In this document: positions 33,148 through 45,135 of the stretch, in pieces | Layout of the letters: each line of letters opens with the position of its first letter | Numbering within the stretch: position 1 is the stretch's first letter | Origin: ZC4RG30 sp963812195 | GTDB taxonomy: Bacteria > Pseudomonadota > Gammaproteobacteria > Steroidobacterales > Steroidobacteraceae | DNA length: 64,000 nt | NCBI GenBank assembly: GCA_963812195.1 | Contig: CAWEUI010000015.1 | Coordinates: 1 to 64,000, forward strand | Direction of reading: 5' to 3' | The notes under the pieces: generated by a model | What the model saw: the letters and a program-made list of their open reading frames with translations, nothing else | The model's database searches: none | What the model was told of the DNA's origin: nothing | Made by a program: the position numbers and the translations under genes

Positions 33148-35753
33148 ATGCCAGGATTCGTGAATCCCGCGTTGCTCGCGGGTGTGGTGATACTCGCGGC
33201 CGGACACAGCGGCGCAGCACAGGCCGCCCAGGCTGGCGCGGCATCGGGGTCCGGTCCATGGCCGGCGATCGCCGAATCGGTGGCGGGCTTCCCGGACCAC
33301 ACGATCTACCGCCCGCAGCAGTGGCCAGACGGCAAGCTGCCGCATCTACCTGTGGGGCAATGGCGGGTGCAGTGCCAATGGGCTGGCGCATGCCGCGTAC
33401 CTGCGCGAGGTTGCCTCCCATGGCTATCTGGTCATCGCGCTGGGCAATCCGGGCCAGGAGCGACCCTCCGCGCCGCTGCGCCCACCGCTGACGATTCCGC
33501 CGCCGCGCACGGCACCGCCCGCCGGTGCGCGTCCCGCGGCACCCGCCCCGCCGGATGCCACCCAGGTGCAGCAGCATCGCGATGCGCTGGACTGGATCGC
33601 GCGTGAGAGCGAGCGCGCCGGCGGCGAGTTCGCCGGCCACGTCGACCTGACACGCATCGCCGTGGGCGGCCACAGCTGCGGCGGCCTGCAGGCGCTGGCC
33701 TTGTCGGACGATCCGCGCATCGACACCACGCTGGTGCTGGACAGCGGCATCTACATCAACCGCGCGGGCGCGCGCAGCGGAGTGGCCATCGACAAGGGGC
33801 AGCTGGCGAAACTGCATGCGCCCGTCCTGTATCTGAGCGGCGGGCCCGCCGACATCGCGCACCTGAATGCCGCCGACGACGTGCAACGCATCGACCATGT
33901 GCCGGTTTTCTTCGGCGCCCTGCCGGTCGGTCATGGCGGCACGTTCTCCGCACCCGATGGCGGCGAGTGGGCGCGGGTCACGGTGCGCTGGCTCGACTGG
34001 CAATTGAAGGCCAGTGCCGATGCAAGCTGGGATTTCGCCGGAGCGCAGTGCCGGCTGTGCACCGACCATCGCTGGACAGTGGTGCGGAAGAACCTGCCCG
34101 CACCCACCGGGCCATATCGCCGGTCGCTGTACGTGCCGACCCGCGACGGCACGCTGCTGGCGATGAACGTGTATCGACCGGCGCGCAGTGGCGCGCTGGT
34201 GGCCGACCGGTTGCCGGTGCTGTTTTCGTTCACGCCTTACCGCGCCCGCTACCGTGATGCCAACGGGCGGGTGTCCGAGCTGGCACTGCCCGGGCGCGAT
34301 GCGGTACCGCGGCTGCTCGACGCCGGCTATGTGATCGCGATTGCGGACGTGCGTGGCAAGGGCGCCTCGTTCGGCACGCGCCGTGGATTCCAGGACCGCA
34401 CCGAGGCCGAGGACGGCTACGACATGGTGCAGTGGCTGGCCGCGCAGCCCTGGTCGGACGGCAAGGTGGGCATGGTGGGTTGCTCCTACCTGGGCGGCAC
34501 GACGGTGCAGGTGGCCAGCACCGCGCCGCCGGCATTGCGTGCCATCTTCACCGGTGCCTCGGACCTGGACAAGTTCGCCTTCGTGCGCAATGGCGGCATC
34601 ACCGCGCAGTTCAACACGCGCCCGGACGAACCACTGAGCGACGACTTGATGAGCCTGCCGGTGGATGCGGACCACGACGGCAGCCTGCTGCGCGCGGCGG
34701 TGGCGATGCACGCGGGCAATACACCGATGGCGCCGCTGTGGTACGGCATGCGCTTTCGCGACAGCCTCTCGCCATTGACCGGTACGCGCTTCTGGCAGGA
34801 GGTCGGGCCGTACACCTACCTCGACGCATTGAAGAAGTCGGGCATCGCCATGTACTTCTGGGGCAACCTGGAGGATGAACCGACCGGGCAGATCATCCTG
34901 GCGGCCGAGAATCTGCACGGGCGCCTGCTGATCGGACCGGGCAGCCACTGCGCGGCGCCGCCGGGGCTGGATCTGACCGGCGAGATACAACAGCATTTCG
35001 ACCATGCACTGAAGGGCGCGGCTGCGCCTGCAGCCGATTCGCGCGTGACCTGGTGGCTCGAAGCACCGGGCGGGCAGGGCAGCTGGCAGCGCGGCGCAGA
35101 CTGGCCCGGCGCCAGGGCCGCGCGTGAGACGCTGTACCTGCAGGGCGGCAAGGTCGGTGACGGACGGTTGCAGCCGGGCAGGGCGGGCAAGGCACAGCCG
35201 CGCTTCCGCGTGAACTATGACGTCGGGTCGGTCGAGTACTTCGCGTTCTGGGTCAAGTCACAGCATGGCAAGGGACTGAGCTTCGCCACCGCGCCACTGT
35301 CCGGCGCGCAGCGACTGATCGGCTTTCCGGTGCTGCACCTGATGATGTCCTCGGACCGGCCCGAACCGCTGCTGTTCGCCTATCTGGAACAGGTGGCGCC
35401 GGACGGCGCGGCCGAGGTGCTGTCGTTCGGGCGCCTGGACGCCGCCTACCGCAAGACCGGCAAGGCGCCGTACGACACACTCGGTCTGCCATGGCAGACC
35501 GGACTGGCCGCGGACTTCGCCCCGCTGAAGCCGTTGGAGCACGGTGCCCCTGGATTTCGCGTTGACGCCGGTGTCGCGCGTGATTCCGGCCGGCTACCGG
35601 CTGCGCCTGGTGGTGACCGGTGCCGATCCCAGGCAGCGCAATCTGGCCGACATCAAGCTCGATCCGCCACCGCAGATCCAGTTGTCGCTCGGCGGTGCCG
35701 ACGGTTCGCGCCTGGAGTTGCCGCTGCAACCGGGATTGTCGCAGGGTCCGTGA
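33148..35753 (+). CDS. Secreted two-domain hydrolase: GxSCGG esterase fused to CocE/NonD hydrolase, two frameshifts
   Basis: About 868 aa. The ATG at 33148 has GGGGAGG upstream and begins a signal peptide. Domain 1 (about 30-305) is an alpha/beta-hydrolase: YLWGNGGC after a shift near 33340, nucleophile GGHSCGG, acid GGPADIAH, His VGHGGT, and a closing CRLCTDHRWTV. Domain 2 (about 310-865) is CocE/NonD (X-prolyl dipeptidyl aminopeptidase S15): SLYVPTRDGTLLAMNVYRP, nucleophile GCSYLGG, GPGSHC, and a jelly-roll tail reached after a shift near 35547. Domain 1 is a paralogue of the proteins at 39.7 and 55.2 kb. The fusion suggests stepwise de-esterification or amide cleavage outside the cytoplasm. 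Confidence 0.75.
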
Positions 35754-36883
35754 GACACAGCGGCGCAGCGGCTGCCATGCAGGTCATCCTGTCTGGCGAT
35801 CTGGTCCTGGACGAGCCGGACGCTGGCTACTGGCTGTCGGGCATCGCGCCGGCGATCCGTGCGGCGGATCTGGCAATCGGACATCTGGAGGTTCCGCACA
35901 GCCGGCGCGGCACGGAGATGCAGGGCGATGTGCCGGCGCCGGGCGCGCCGCCCGAAAATCTCGCCGCCGTGCGGGACGCGGGTTTCGCCATGCTCAGTCT
36001 GGCGGGCAATCACATTGCCGATCTGGGCGCGCCCGGCATCGAGGACACGATTGCCGAACTGGAGCGGCTCGGCATCGCCCATGCCGGCGCCGGGCTGAAC
36101 CTGGATGCGGCGCGCCGCGCGGCCATCCTCGAATGCGCCGGCCGGCGTATCGCATTGCTGAGTTACAACTGCGTCGGTCCGCAGAACTCCTGGGCCACTG
36201 CAGCGCGCGCCGGCTGCGCGTGGCTGCGCGTTGAAACAGCCGACGGGTCGCCCATAGCACCCGCGGCACCGCTGGCATCCATGGCGGCGGACGTGTCGGC
36301 CACCCTGGCGCGCGACGTGGCCGCGGCGCGTGCACAGGCCGATCTGGTACTGGTTGCGCTTCACAAGGGAATCGTTCATGTCCCGGCGCGCCTTGCGCCG
36401 TATGAACGGCCGCTCGCCCACGCGGCCATCGAGGCCGGCGCGGACGCGGTGATCGGCCACCATGCCCACATCGTGCGCGGCATCGAGTTTCACCGCGGCC
36501 GACCGATCTTTCACGGGCTCGGCAACGGCTGTGTGGTGACCCGTGCGCTCAGTCCGGCGCAGGATCATCCGGCGCGGCGCGCGTGGGCCGAGCGCCGCCG
36601 GCAACTGTTCGGCTTCGAGCCGGATCCGGCCTACTCGCTGGCGCCGTTCCATCCCGAGGCGGTGAACGCCATGCTGGGCGGCCTGCGCTGCTTTGGCGAT
36701 GGCCGGATCGAGGCATTCATCGTGCCCGTGCACGTGGAGCCACCGGGGCGGCCGGTGCTGGCCGCCGGCGCGCGCGCCGGGCAGATCCGGGCCTACATCA
36801 GTGCCATCACCACCGCGGGCGGGCTGCCGCCCGTGCGGATCGACGCGAGCGGCGTTGTTCGCGCGGCCGGGGAAGGTGGTTGA
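35750..36883 (+). CDS. CapA-like (poly-gamma-glutamate synthesis) metallophosphatase
   Basis: 377 aa from a GTG at 35750 overlapping the preceding stop (GTGA); an ATG at 35777 is the alternative. MQVILSGDLVLDEPD is the first metal motif; IGHLEVPHS, LSLAGNHIADLG (GNH) and AVIGHHAHIVRGIE (GHH) follow in the order of CapA/PgsA-type phosphoesterases. GLGNGCVVT comes near the end. No signal peptide, so the action is cytoplasmic or it misses an export signal. Family members cut phosphoesters or help polyglutamate capsule assembly; no other capsule genes are near, so I call only the family. Confidence 0.75.
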   Translation: MRHSGAAAAMQVILSGDLVLDEPDAGYWLSGIAPAIRAADLAIGHLEVPHSRRGTEMQGDVPAPGAPPENLAAVRDAGFAMLSLAGNHIADLGAPGIEDTIAELERLGIAHAGAGLNLDAARRAAILECAGRRIALLSYNCVGPQNSWATAARAGCAWLRVETADGSPIAPAAPLASMAADVSATLARDVAAARAQADLVLVALHKGIVHVPARLAPYERPLAHAAIEAGADAVIGHHAHIVRGIEFHRGRPIFHGLGNGCVVTRALSPAQDHPARRAWAERRRQLFGFEPDPAYSLAPFHPEAVNAMLGGLRCFGDGRIEAFIVPVHVEPPGRPVLAAGARAGQIRAYISAITTAGGLPPVRIDASGVVRAAGEGG

Positions 36884-36914
36884 ACACCGGCGCCCGTCCG
36901 CACATCAGTGGCGC

Positions 36915-39551
36915 TCACAGCATTGCCTGGACATGCGGCACATTGTCCGCGGGCTGCCCGCCGCCGACGCTGATCTGCACGGTGGACGCGGGCAGGTCCT
37001 GTGCGTCGAGCCTGAAGCTGACCTGGCGCTTCTCACCGGCACGCAGGTGCACGCGCCGGAAGCCGCGCAGGGTGCGGATGGGCGCATCTGCACCGCCGCC
37101 GCCACCCACGTAAAGCTGCACGACCTCATCGCCGTCGCGCGACGAGGTGTTCTGCACGGTGACCTGCACGGTTGCGCCCGCGGCCAGCCGCCGCGCAACC
37201 AGTGCCGAGTACTCGAACGAGGAGTAACTCAGGCCGAAGCCGAACGGATACAGCGCCTGGCCGGTGAAATAGCGATAGGTGCGGCCCTGCATCGCGTAAT
37301 CGGTGAACGGTGGCAGTTGCTCCACGCTCTTGTAGAACGTCACGGGCAGGCGACCGGCCGGATTGCTGTCACCCGACAACGTCTGTGCGATGGCGGTACC
37401 GGCTTCCTCCCCGCCGTACCAGGCTGCCAGCACCGCATCGGCGTGGGCGGCCGCGTAATTGGCGGCTATGGCGCTGCCGCTGGTCAGCACCACCACCACC
37501 GGTTTGCCCGTGGCGATGGCCGCCTTGACCAGGTCTTGCTGCGTGGCGGGCAGATCCAGCGATGTGCGATCGCCACCCTTGAAGCCGGGAATGTCCAGCC
37601 CCGGCATCTCCTCGCCCTCCAGTTCGGAACTCAGGCCGACGAACACCAGCGCGACGTCGGATTGCTTCACCAGCGCGACGGCCTGGTCGAGCGCGCCATC
37701 TGCCGGCGGAATCCAGCTCAGCTGCATCGTGCCGCCGGAACCGGGCTGGCGATATTCCACGCGCAGCGCGTACCTGCGGCCGGCCTGCAACATGACGCGG
37801 GCACGCGGGGATTGTCCGGGACGTACCACCGGCTGCGTGGAAGTCATCCGCGTGGCAGGTCCGGAACCCACCGTGAGTTCCCTGCCGTCGAGGAACAAAC
37901 GGGCCGTGGCAGTGCGGTTCCATCTGCCCAGCCGCACCGTCAGCTGGTACTCGCCAGTGGCTTGCGGCGTCAGCGTGCCACTCCAGCGGACCGAGTAGTT
38001 GCCGCGTCCGACGGCCCTGACCACCGCGGGGTCTTCCATGCCCATGTCGAAGTAACCCCGGGATTCGCGCCGGCGCAGTTGCGGGGTGCCCCGCAGGTCC
38101 GGATTGGCGAAGTATTCGGCCAGCAGGCCGCGGCTACCGTCCGGCGCGCTCACCAGCGCGCCAGGAATCAATGCGAAGGTGCTGGCGGTATAGGTGGCGC
38201 CCAGTGCGTGGCGCACCCGCGCGTTGGCGAATCGCTGCCGGATTGCTTCCAGCGGCGTGACCTGCCGCGAGGAGATGCCGTTGTAGTTGCCCAGCAGCGC
38301 CACCGGGTCATCGGCCGAGGGCCCGATGACGGCGATGCTGCGGACGGAGCGGGCCAGCGGCAGCACACCGTGCTGGTTCTTCAGCAGCACGATCGATTCG
38401 CGCGCGGCCTGCCGCGCCAGCTCGCGGTGCGCGGCCGAGTCGTTCTCGGTGATCGGAATCCGGGCATATGGCACCCGTTCGGGTGGATCGAACATGCCGA
38501 GGCGGAAGCGTGCCGTGAACAGCCGGGTGACGGCCCGATCGATGTCGGCCTCGGCGAGGTGCCCGGCCTTCACTTCATCGACGAGGGTGCGGTACTCGGT
38601 GCCGCAGGTCAGGTCGGTGCCCGCCTTGACCGCCGCCACGGCTGCCGCGCCCAGCGAGGTGGTGTAGTGATGGTTGGCCTGGATGTCGTTCACCGCGCCG
38701 CAATCGCTCACCACGTAGCCGGTGAAGCCCCACTGTTCGCGCAGGCGCTTGTGCAGCAGCTCGTCGCTGGCGCAGCCGGGCACGCCGGCCACCGAGTTGT
38801 ACACGCACATGACCGAACCGGCCTTGCCGTCCACCACCGCGGCGCGAAACGCGGCCAGGTAGGTGTGTACCAGGTCGTAGTCGCTGACCCGTGCATCGAA
38901 GACGTGCCGCAATGGCTCCGGTCCGCTGTGTACCGCAAAGTGCTTGGGAGTCGAGATGACCTTCAGGTAGCGCGGGTCATCCCCCTGCATGCCGGTGACG
39001 AACGCCACCGCCATGCGCCCGGTGAGGTAGGGGTCCTCGCCGTAGGTCTCCTGGCCGCGTCCCCAGCGTGGATCACGGAAGATGTTGATGTTCGGGGACC
39101 AGTACGTCAGTCCGGCGGTGCGGCCGGGCAGGGTGGCGGTGGCTTCCGGGCCGGTGGGTGGCGGCCGTGTGAGCGCGTCGTTGTACTTGGCCCGCGCCTC
39201 GGTGGATATCGCGTCCGCCACGCGGTGCATCAGATTGGTATCCCAGCTCGCGGCCAGGCCGATGGCCTGCGGAAATACCGTGGCGCGCCCCTGTGCCACG
39301 CCGTGCAGGGCCTCGTTCCACCAGTTGTAGGCCGGCACGCCCAGACGCGCGATTGCCGGCGCGGTGCTTTGCATCTGCAGCACCTTCTCTTCCAGCGTCA
39401 TGCGCGACACCAGATCCGCGGCGCGCTGTGCGGCCGGCAGGTCCGGGTCGCGGTAAGCCATTACGCCCGGGTCCTGTCCTGACAGCGCCGCGGCGGCGGC
39501 CAGGGGCACACACAGGGTCAACCACTTGAGCCAGGGGTGGTTCTTGATCAA
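36915..39551 (-). CDS. Glycoside hydrolase family 3 with PA14 domain
   Basis: 878 aa from a TTG at 39551, chosen because AAGGGGGC lies 7 bases upstream and the signal peptide (HPWLKWLTLCVPLAAAAAL) starts here; upstream in-frame starts lack both. AYNWWNEALHGVAQGRATVF and SPNINIFRDPRWGRGQETYG are typical of the GH3 xylosidase/glucosidase branch. KHF is at 203-205, and the nucleophile is Asp283 in VVSDCGAV. A PA14 carbohydrate-binding domain occupies about 440-590, and a fibronectin-III-like end closes the chain. Secreted or periplasmic; removes terminal beta-sugars from oligosaccharides. Confidence 0.88.
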   Translation of the reverse strand: MIKNHPWLKWLTLCVPLAAAAALSGQDPGVMAYRDPDLPAAQRAADLVSRMTLEEKVLQMQSTAPAIARLGVPAYNWWNEALHGVAQGRATVFPQAIGLAASWDTNLMHRVADAISTEARAKYNDALTRPPPTGPEATATLPGRTAGLTYWSPNINIFRDPRWGRGQETYGEDPYLTGRMAVAFVTGMQGDDPRYLKVISTPKHFAVHSGPEPLRHVFDARVSDYDLVHTYLAAFRAAVVDGKAGSVMCVYNSVAGVPGCASDELLHKRLREQWGFTGYVVSDCGAVNDIQANHHYTTSLGAAAVAAVKAGTDLTCGTEYRTLVDEVKAGHLAEADIDRAVTRLFTARFRLGMFDPPERVPYARIPITENDSAAHRELARQAARESIVLLKNQHGVLPLARSVRSIAVIGPSADDPVALLGNYNGISSRQVTPLEAIRQRFANARVRHALGATYTASTFALIPGALVSAPDGSRGLLAEYFANPDLRGTPQLRRRESRGYFDMGMEDPAVVRAVGRGNYSVRWSGTLTPQATGEYQLTVRLGRWNRTATARLFLDGRELTVGSGPATRMTSTQPVVRPGQSPRARVMLQAGRRYALRVEYRQPGSGGTMQLSWIPPADGALDQAVALVKQSDVALVFVGLSSELEGEEMPGLDIPGFKGGDRTSLDLPATQQDLVKAAIATGKPVVVVLTSGSAIAANYAAAHADAVLAAWYGGEEAGTAIAQTLSGDSNPAGRLPVTFYKSVEQLPPFTDYAMQGRTYRYFTGQALYPFGFGLSYSSFEYSALVARRLAAGATVQVTVQNTSSRDGDEVVQLYVGGGGGADAPIRTLRGFRRVHLRAGEKRQVSFRLDAQDLPASTVQISVGGGQPADNVPHVQAML

Positions 39552-39591
39552 TTTGATGCCCCCTTGCAGACTTGGCGCCGACTTGCCGAAC

Positions 39592-39609
39592 AAGTAACTG
39601 ATTTTACAA
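39592..39609. promoter_or_regulatory. GTAA-N6-TTAC dyad in the GH3/hydrolase divergent promoter
   Basis: AAGTAACTGATTTTACAA, 41 bases upstream of the GH3 start codon and 66 bases before the divergent hydrolase gene. Fifteen or so of its 18 positions match the dyad at 13588-13605. Confidence 0.45.
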
Positions 39610-39674
39610 ATTCCGGCACCTGCCGGCGCACCCGCGGCCGCGCCGGAATGCCGTTGACTGACAATCCTGGAGGT

Positions 39675-40664
39675 ATGCCTGTGCATTGCACCCGTATGTG
39701 GCTGTCAGGGGCCGTCGCCGGTTGTCTGGCACTGGGCGCAGCATGGGCGGCTCAGCCCGCCCAGAGCACGCAGCAACGCGCACAGGAGGCCGCTGAACGG
39801 GCCCGCCATGAGCGCATGCCGGATACGCCCGGCACCGGCCGCTTCCCCGCCATGAAGGAGGAGGCACGCTCGCTGCCGAACCACGTGCTGTACCGGCCGG
39901 CGAATCTCGCGGCCCTGGGCGACACCAGGCTGGGCGTGTACCTGTTCGGCAATGGCGCCTGCGTGGACGACGGCGCGAGCTCGCGCCTGCATCTGCTGGA
40001 AGTGGCTTCCCACGGTTATCTGGCCATTGCGCCGGGCCGCATCCGCAGTGGCCCCGGTGCCACGGCGCCAGCGCGGCCGGCGCCCTCCAGCCAGTCACCG
40101 CAGGACAACGTCAAATCCAGCTACAAGGACCTGCTCGCGGCCATCGACTGGGCCGTGGCGCAGAACGCCGATCCGGACAGTCCGTACTACCAGCGCATCG
40201 ACACGGCTGCCATCGCGGTATCCGGCTACAGCTGCGGCGGCGCGCAGGCCATGCGCGTGGCGGCCGATCCGCGCGTGAAGACGCTGGTGATGATGAACAG
40301 CGGCCTGTTTCCGGACGGCCAGAGCGCCGGCATCCCCGAGCAGGACGTGCGCAAGGCCGCGCTGCAGTTGTTGCACACGCCGGTGCTGTATGTCATCGGC
40401 GGTGAAACCGACGTGGCGTATGCCAACTCGCAGGACGACTTCCGGCGCATCGACCGCGTGCCGGTGTTCATGGCCAACCTGAAGGGCGTGGGCCACGCCG
40501 GCACGTACTGGCAGCCCAATGGCGGCAGGGCGGCCACCGTGGTGGTGGCCTGGCTCGACTGGCAGTTGCGCGGCGACCATCACGCGGCGCGCATGTTCGT
40601 CGGACCCGCGTGCGGCCTGTGCCGCGACGCGGCCTGGTCCGTTCAGAAGAAGGGCATCGACTGA
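39675..40664 (+). CDS. Secreted GxSCGG alpha/beta-hydrolase with C-terminal CxxC
   Basis: About 329 aa; start ATG 39675 or, with better spacing from GGAGGT, GTG 39681. Signal peptide to AAWAAQ. Motifs: GVYLFGNGAC near residue 91, nucleophile SGYSCGGAQ near 182, acid GGETDVAYANSQDDFRRIDRV near 240, His KGVGHAGTY near 272, tail CGLCRDAAWSV. It belongs with domain 1 of the 33.1-kb protein and with the 55.2-kb protein. The closing C-x-x-C-x-D-x-x-W-x-V motif may form a disulfide. Divergent from the GH3 enzyme across the GTAA-N6-TTAC dyad, so both are probably induced together; an esterase for substituted oligosaccharides is likely (inference). Confidence 0.75.
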   Translation: MPVHCTRMWLSGAVAGCLALGAAWAAQPAQSTQQRAQEAAERARHERMPDTPGTGRFPAMKEEARSLPNHVLYRPANLAALGDTRLGVYLFGNGACVDDGASSRLHLLEVASHGYLAIAPGRIRSGPGATAPARPAPSSQSPQDNVKSSYKDLLAAIDWAVAQNADPDSPYYQRIDTAAIAVSGYSCGGAQAMRVAADPRVKTLVMMNSGLFPDGQSAGIPEQDVRKAALQLLHTPVLYVIGGETDVAYANSQDDFRRIDRVPVFMANLKGVGHAGTYWQPNGGRAATVVVAWLDWQLRGDHHAARMFVGPACGLCRDAAWSVQKKGID

Positions 40665-40707
40665 ACGGACCGGTAACTGTCCCGGGGGCGAATCGGCCGC
40701 GGCGGGC

Positions 40708-43088
40708 CTACTTGAACCGGAACTGGGCGCTCACCGACAGTGTCCGCGGCCGCGCATTGATGACCTCGGCGTAGCCGGACGACGTGCTCAGCGAAGAAGT
40801 ACCGGCCACCCGATACAGCTTGTCGCCCAGATTCTGCCCGTCCAGCGAAATACGCCAGCGCGCGTCCGGCGATTCGGCGGCGATCGAACCATTCCACAGC
40901 GTCACGCCACCGGTCTGTGAGATCTCCGCCGAGTTGCCCGCGTCGAAGTACTGGCCACCGGTGTAACTGGAGTCCACGCGCGGCGTCACCGTCCAGCCGC
41001 TGCCCAGCACGAATGTGTAGGCAACGCCGGCATGGGTGGTCCAGTCCGGCGTGAACGGCAGCCGGCTGTCGATCGTGGCCGTCGCCGTTGGCGATACGCT
41101 GCCGAAGGGCGGCGGTGGCGTGATGCTGTCGAAGCCCGAATCCAGGTAACCGGCGCTGATGTCAATTGCCAGGTGGGTGACGGGCGACCAGGTTGCTTCC
41201 AGCTCGCCGCCCTTGATGGTGGCCTTGCCGGCATTGAACAGCAGCGGCACCACGCCCAGGCGATAGGTCATCTGGATGTTGTCGTAGCTGGTATTGAACA
41301 GCGCGGCGTTGACGCGCAGCCGGGGCGTCGGGTTGAGCTTGGCGCCGACCTCCCAGGTGTTGGCGTTCTCCGCGCCGAAGGAAATCGGCGCATTGCCCGG
41401 AGGCGCGGCGTTGTAGCGCTCGTTGAAGCCGCCGCTCTTGAAGCCCTGGGAATAGCTCACGTAGGTCATCACCGCGTCGTTCCAGCGGTACTGCAGGCTG
41501 CCCGAACCGGTGGTGTCGGAGAACTTGCGCCGGAACGGGTCGGTGGTGAGGAACAGGCAGCCGGTCTGGGTCGGCGGCGGCCCGGCGTACGGACACTGCG
41601 CCGTCGGCAGCGTGGCCGGTTCGGCGGCCGTGGCCGGCGACACGTTGAACATGATGGCGTGCAGCGATTTCGTCTCGCTGGTGTAGCGGATGCCCGCCGT
41701 GGCGCTGAACTGGTCGGTGAGCTTGTAGGTCCACTCGGAGAACGCCGCCTTGGACTTGTCGCCCAGCCAGACACGCTGGGTGTCGTATGAGGTTCCGGGA
41801 TTGGCGAGGGCACCAGCAGCCGGTCGAAGGAATTCTCGTCGAAGTAGTACAGCCCGACCACGCCGTCGAGTCGATCGCTGGTGTACAGCGCCTGCAGCTC
41901 CTGGCTGAACTGCTTGCTGCTGCTGTGGTAGTTGGTGTGCAGGATCAGCAGCGGCGTATTGTCCGCGTCGCGGGCCCCGGCCCAGCGCAGATGGCGATCG
42001 GCCGTGATGGACTTCAGCGTGATCCGGTCGTTGACATTCCACTGGGCGACCAGCGATCCGCCGTGATTGTGCACCGAGCTGAACACGGGCGCGGTGCCGC
42101 CGTTGGTGTACGGCCCCAGGTACTGCGAATCGTTGCCGCAGCGCGGATCGGCGAGCGGGCCCACCAGCGTGGGCGGCGGCAGTCCGTCCAGGATGTCCGG
42201 ACAGCCGGCATTGATGCTGGCCACGCCGACGAACAGTGCCGCCGGGTTGATGGACTGGAACACGAACGGCGAGCCATTTTCCTTCTCGCGCGATCCGTCG
42301 TAGCGCAGCGTGAAGGTCAGGTCCGAGTTCGGCTTGTAGCGCACGGCGACCTGCCCGTTGAGGGAGTTTTCGTTGCCCAGATCCTTGCCATCGGAAACGC
42401 GCGTCACATAGCCGTCGCGCTTGCGGAAGCCGCCGGAGATGCGCGCCGACCACTTTTCGCCGTCCAGCACGTCGAATGCGCCGAAGCCGTCGATCAGGTT
42501 GTCCTGACCCAGGGACATGCGCACGGTGTCGCCGGCGCCCTCGCCGGGACCGTTGGTGGTGAGCAGCACGGCGCCACCTATCGTGTTGCGCCCGAACAGC
42601 GTTCCCTGCGGACCGCGCAGTACCTGGGTGTTGGCGATGTCGCGCATCTCCATGGCGCCGCCCACCGAGCGGCCCATGTAGACGTCGTCGATGTACAGGC
42701 CCACGCCGGGATCCACGGCCGCCGTGGCGTCGGTCTGGCCGATGCCGCGGATGAACACCTGCGCCGCGGAGTTGTTGCCGGTGAGGGTGCCGTAGCTGTG
42801 GAACTGCAGGTTGGGCACCACCTTGTCCAGATCCGTGGTGGCGGTGACCTGCATCTGCGCGAGCTGGTCGCCGGAGAACACCGTGACCGCCACCGGCGTG
42901 TCCTGCAGGCTTTCCGTGCGCCGCCTTGCCGTTACCACCACTTCCTGGAGTTCCGTCTCGCCGGTGCTTGCCTGCGGATTGCCCGCGGCGCGGGCGGTGC
43001 CCGTTCCCGCGGGCACGACGCCCAGCATGGCGCACATCGTCACTACCGAACACAGGCCCGGACCAACCAGCTTCCCTGCAACTCGCAT
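40708..43088 (-). CDS. TonB-dependent outer-membrane receptor, one frameshift
   Basis: About 795 aa from the ATG at 43088 (AAGGGG upstream). A signal peptide is followed by a TonB box-like ETELQEVVVTA. The plug domain shows VFIRGIGQTDATAAVDPGVG, MGRSVGGAMEMRDIANTQVL and RGPQGTLFGRNTIGGAV. The beta-barrel follows, with a shift near 41815, then YSQGFKSGGFNERY and a C-terminal strand ending in aromatic SAQFRFK. Receptors of this type (no carboxypeptidase-like extension) take up siderophores, vitamins, saccharides or aromatic compounds. Beside GH3, esterase and sugar-acid genes, an oligosaccharide or its aromatic ester is likely. Confidence 0.85.
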
Positions 43089-43163
43089 ATTCACCCCTTG
43101 GAAAGTTCTTCGGCGAACCCGCGCCCGCGCGCCGGTTACCGACGCTTGCACGGACGAAGGAAA

Positions 43164-43180
43164 AGTATGTACTGCATACT
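43164..43180. promoter_or_regulatory. AGTATG-N5-CATACT dyad upstream of the TonB receptor
   Basis: A perfect 6+5+6 inverted repeat 76 bases before the receptor start, in an A+T-richer patch. It resembles a GntR-type operator in size. No second copy was noticed in the window. Confidence 0.4.
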
Positions 43181-43278
43181 AATTGCTTTTGGCAACCCGC
43201 AACAAGCCGCGCATGGAGTGATAAGCAATGCAGGAGGACCGCCGACTGGTGGTCGCGGGAATGTTCCAGATGTGGACA

Positions 43279-43307
43279 CTGACTGCCGGGTCAGTCCCGG
43301 CAGTCAG
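43279..43307. terminator. 12-bp perfect hairpin after the dehydratase gene
   Basis: CTGACTGCCGGG and CCCGGCAGTCAG pair perfectly around a 5-base loop, 9 bases beyond the stop of the leftward dehydratase gene. No T-run follows on that strand, but stem strength and position make it a probable transcript end. It also insulates the TonB receptor promoter. Confidence 0.6.
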
Positions 43308-43316
43308 ACTGTGCTG

Positions 43317-45048
<1,732 letters not shown>

Positions 45049-45135
45049 GGTTGTCTAATATGCGGGGATGGAAAGGAGCGCAAGTCTAGCCGCCGCATCG
45101 GCGTATCGTCCAAGGCCGATGCGCGGAGCCACCGC
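45049..45135. other. Divergent promoter region of the oxidative sugar pathway
   Basis: 87 bases between the dehydratase and the SDR genes. They probably hold two promoters. No clear operator dyad was recognised. Confidence 0.45.

Noticed and set aside
36693..39482. 929-codon open frame on the plus strand opposite the GH3 gene
   Set aside because: Antisense shadow of a real gene in high-G+C DNA; low-complexity His/Arg/Gln composition and no family features.
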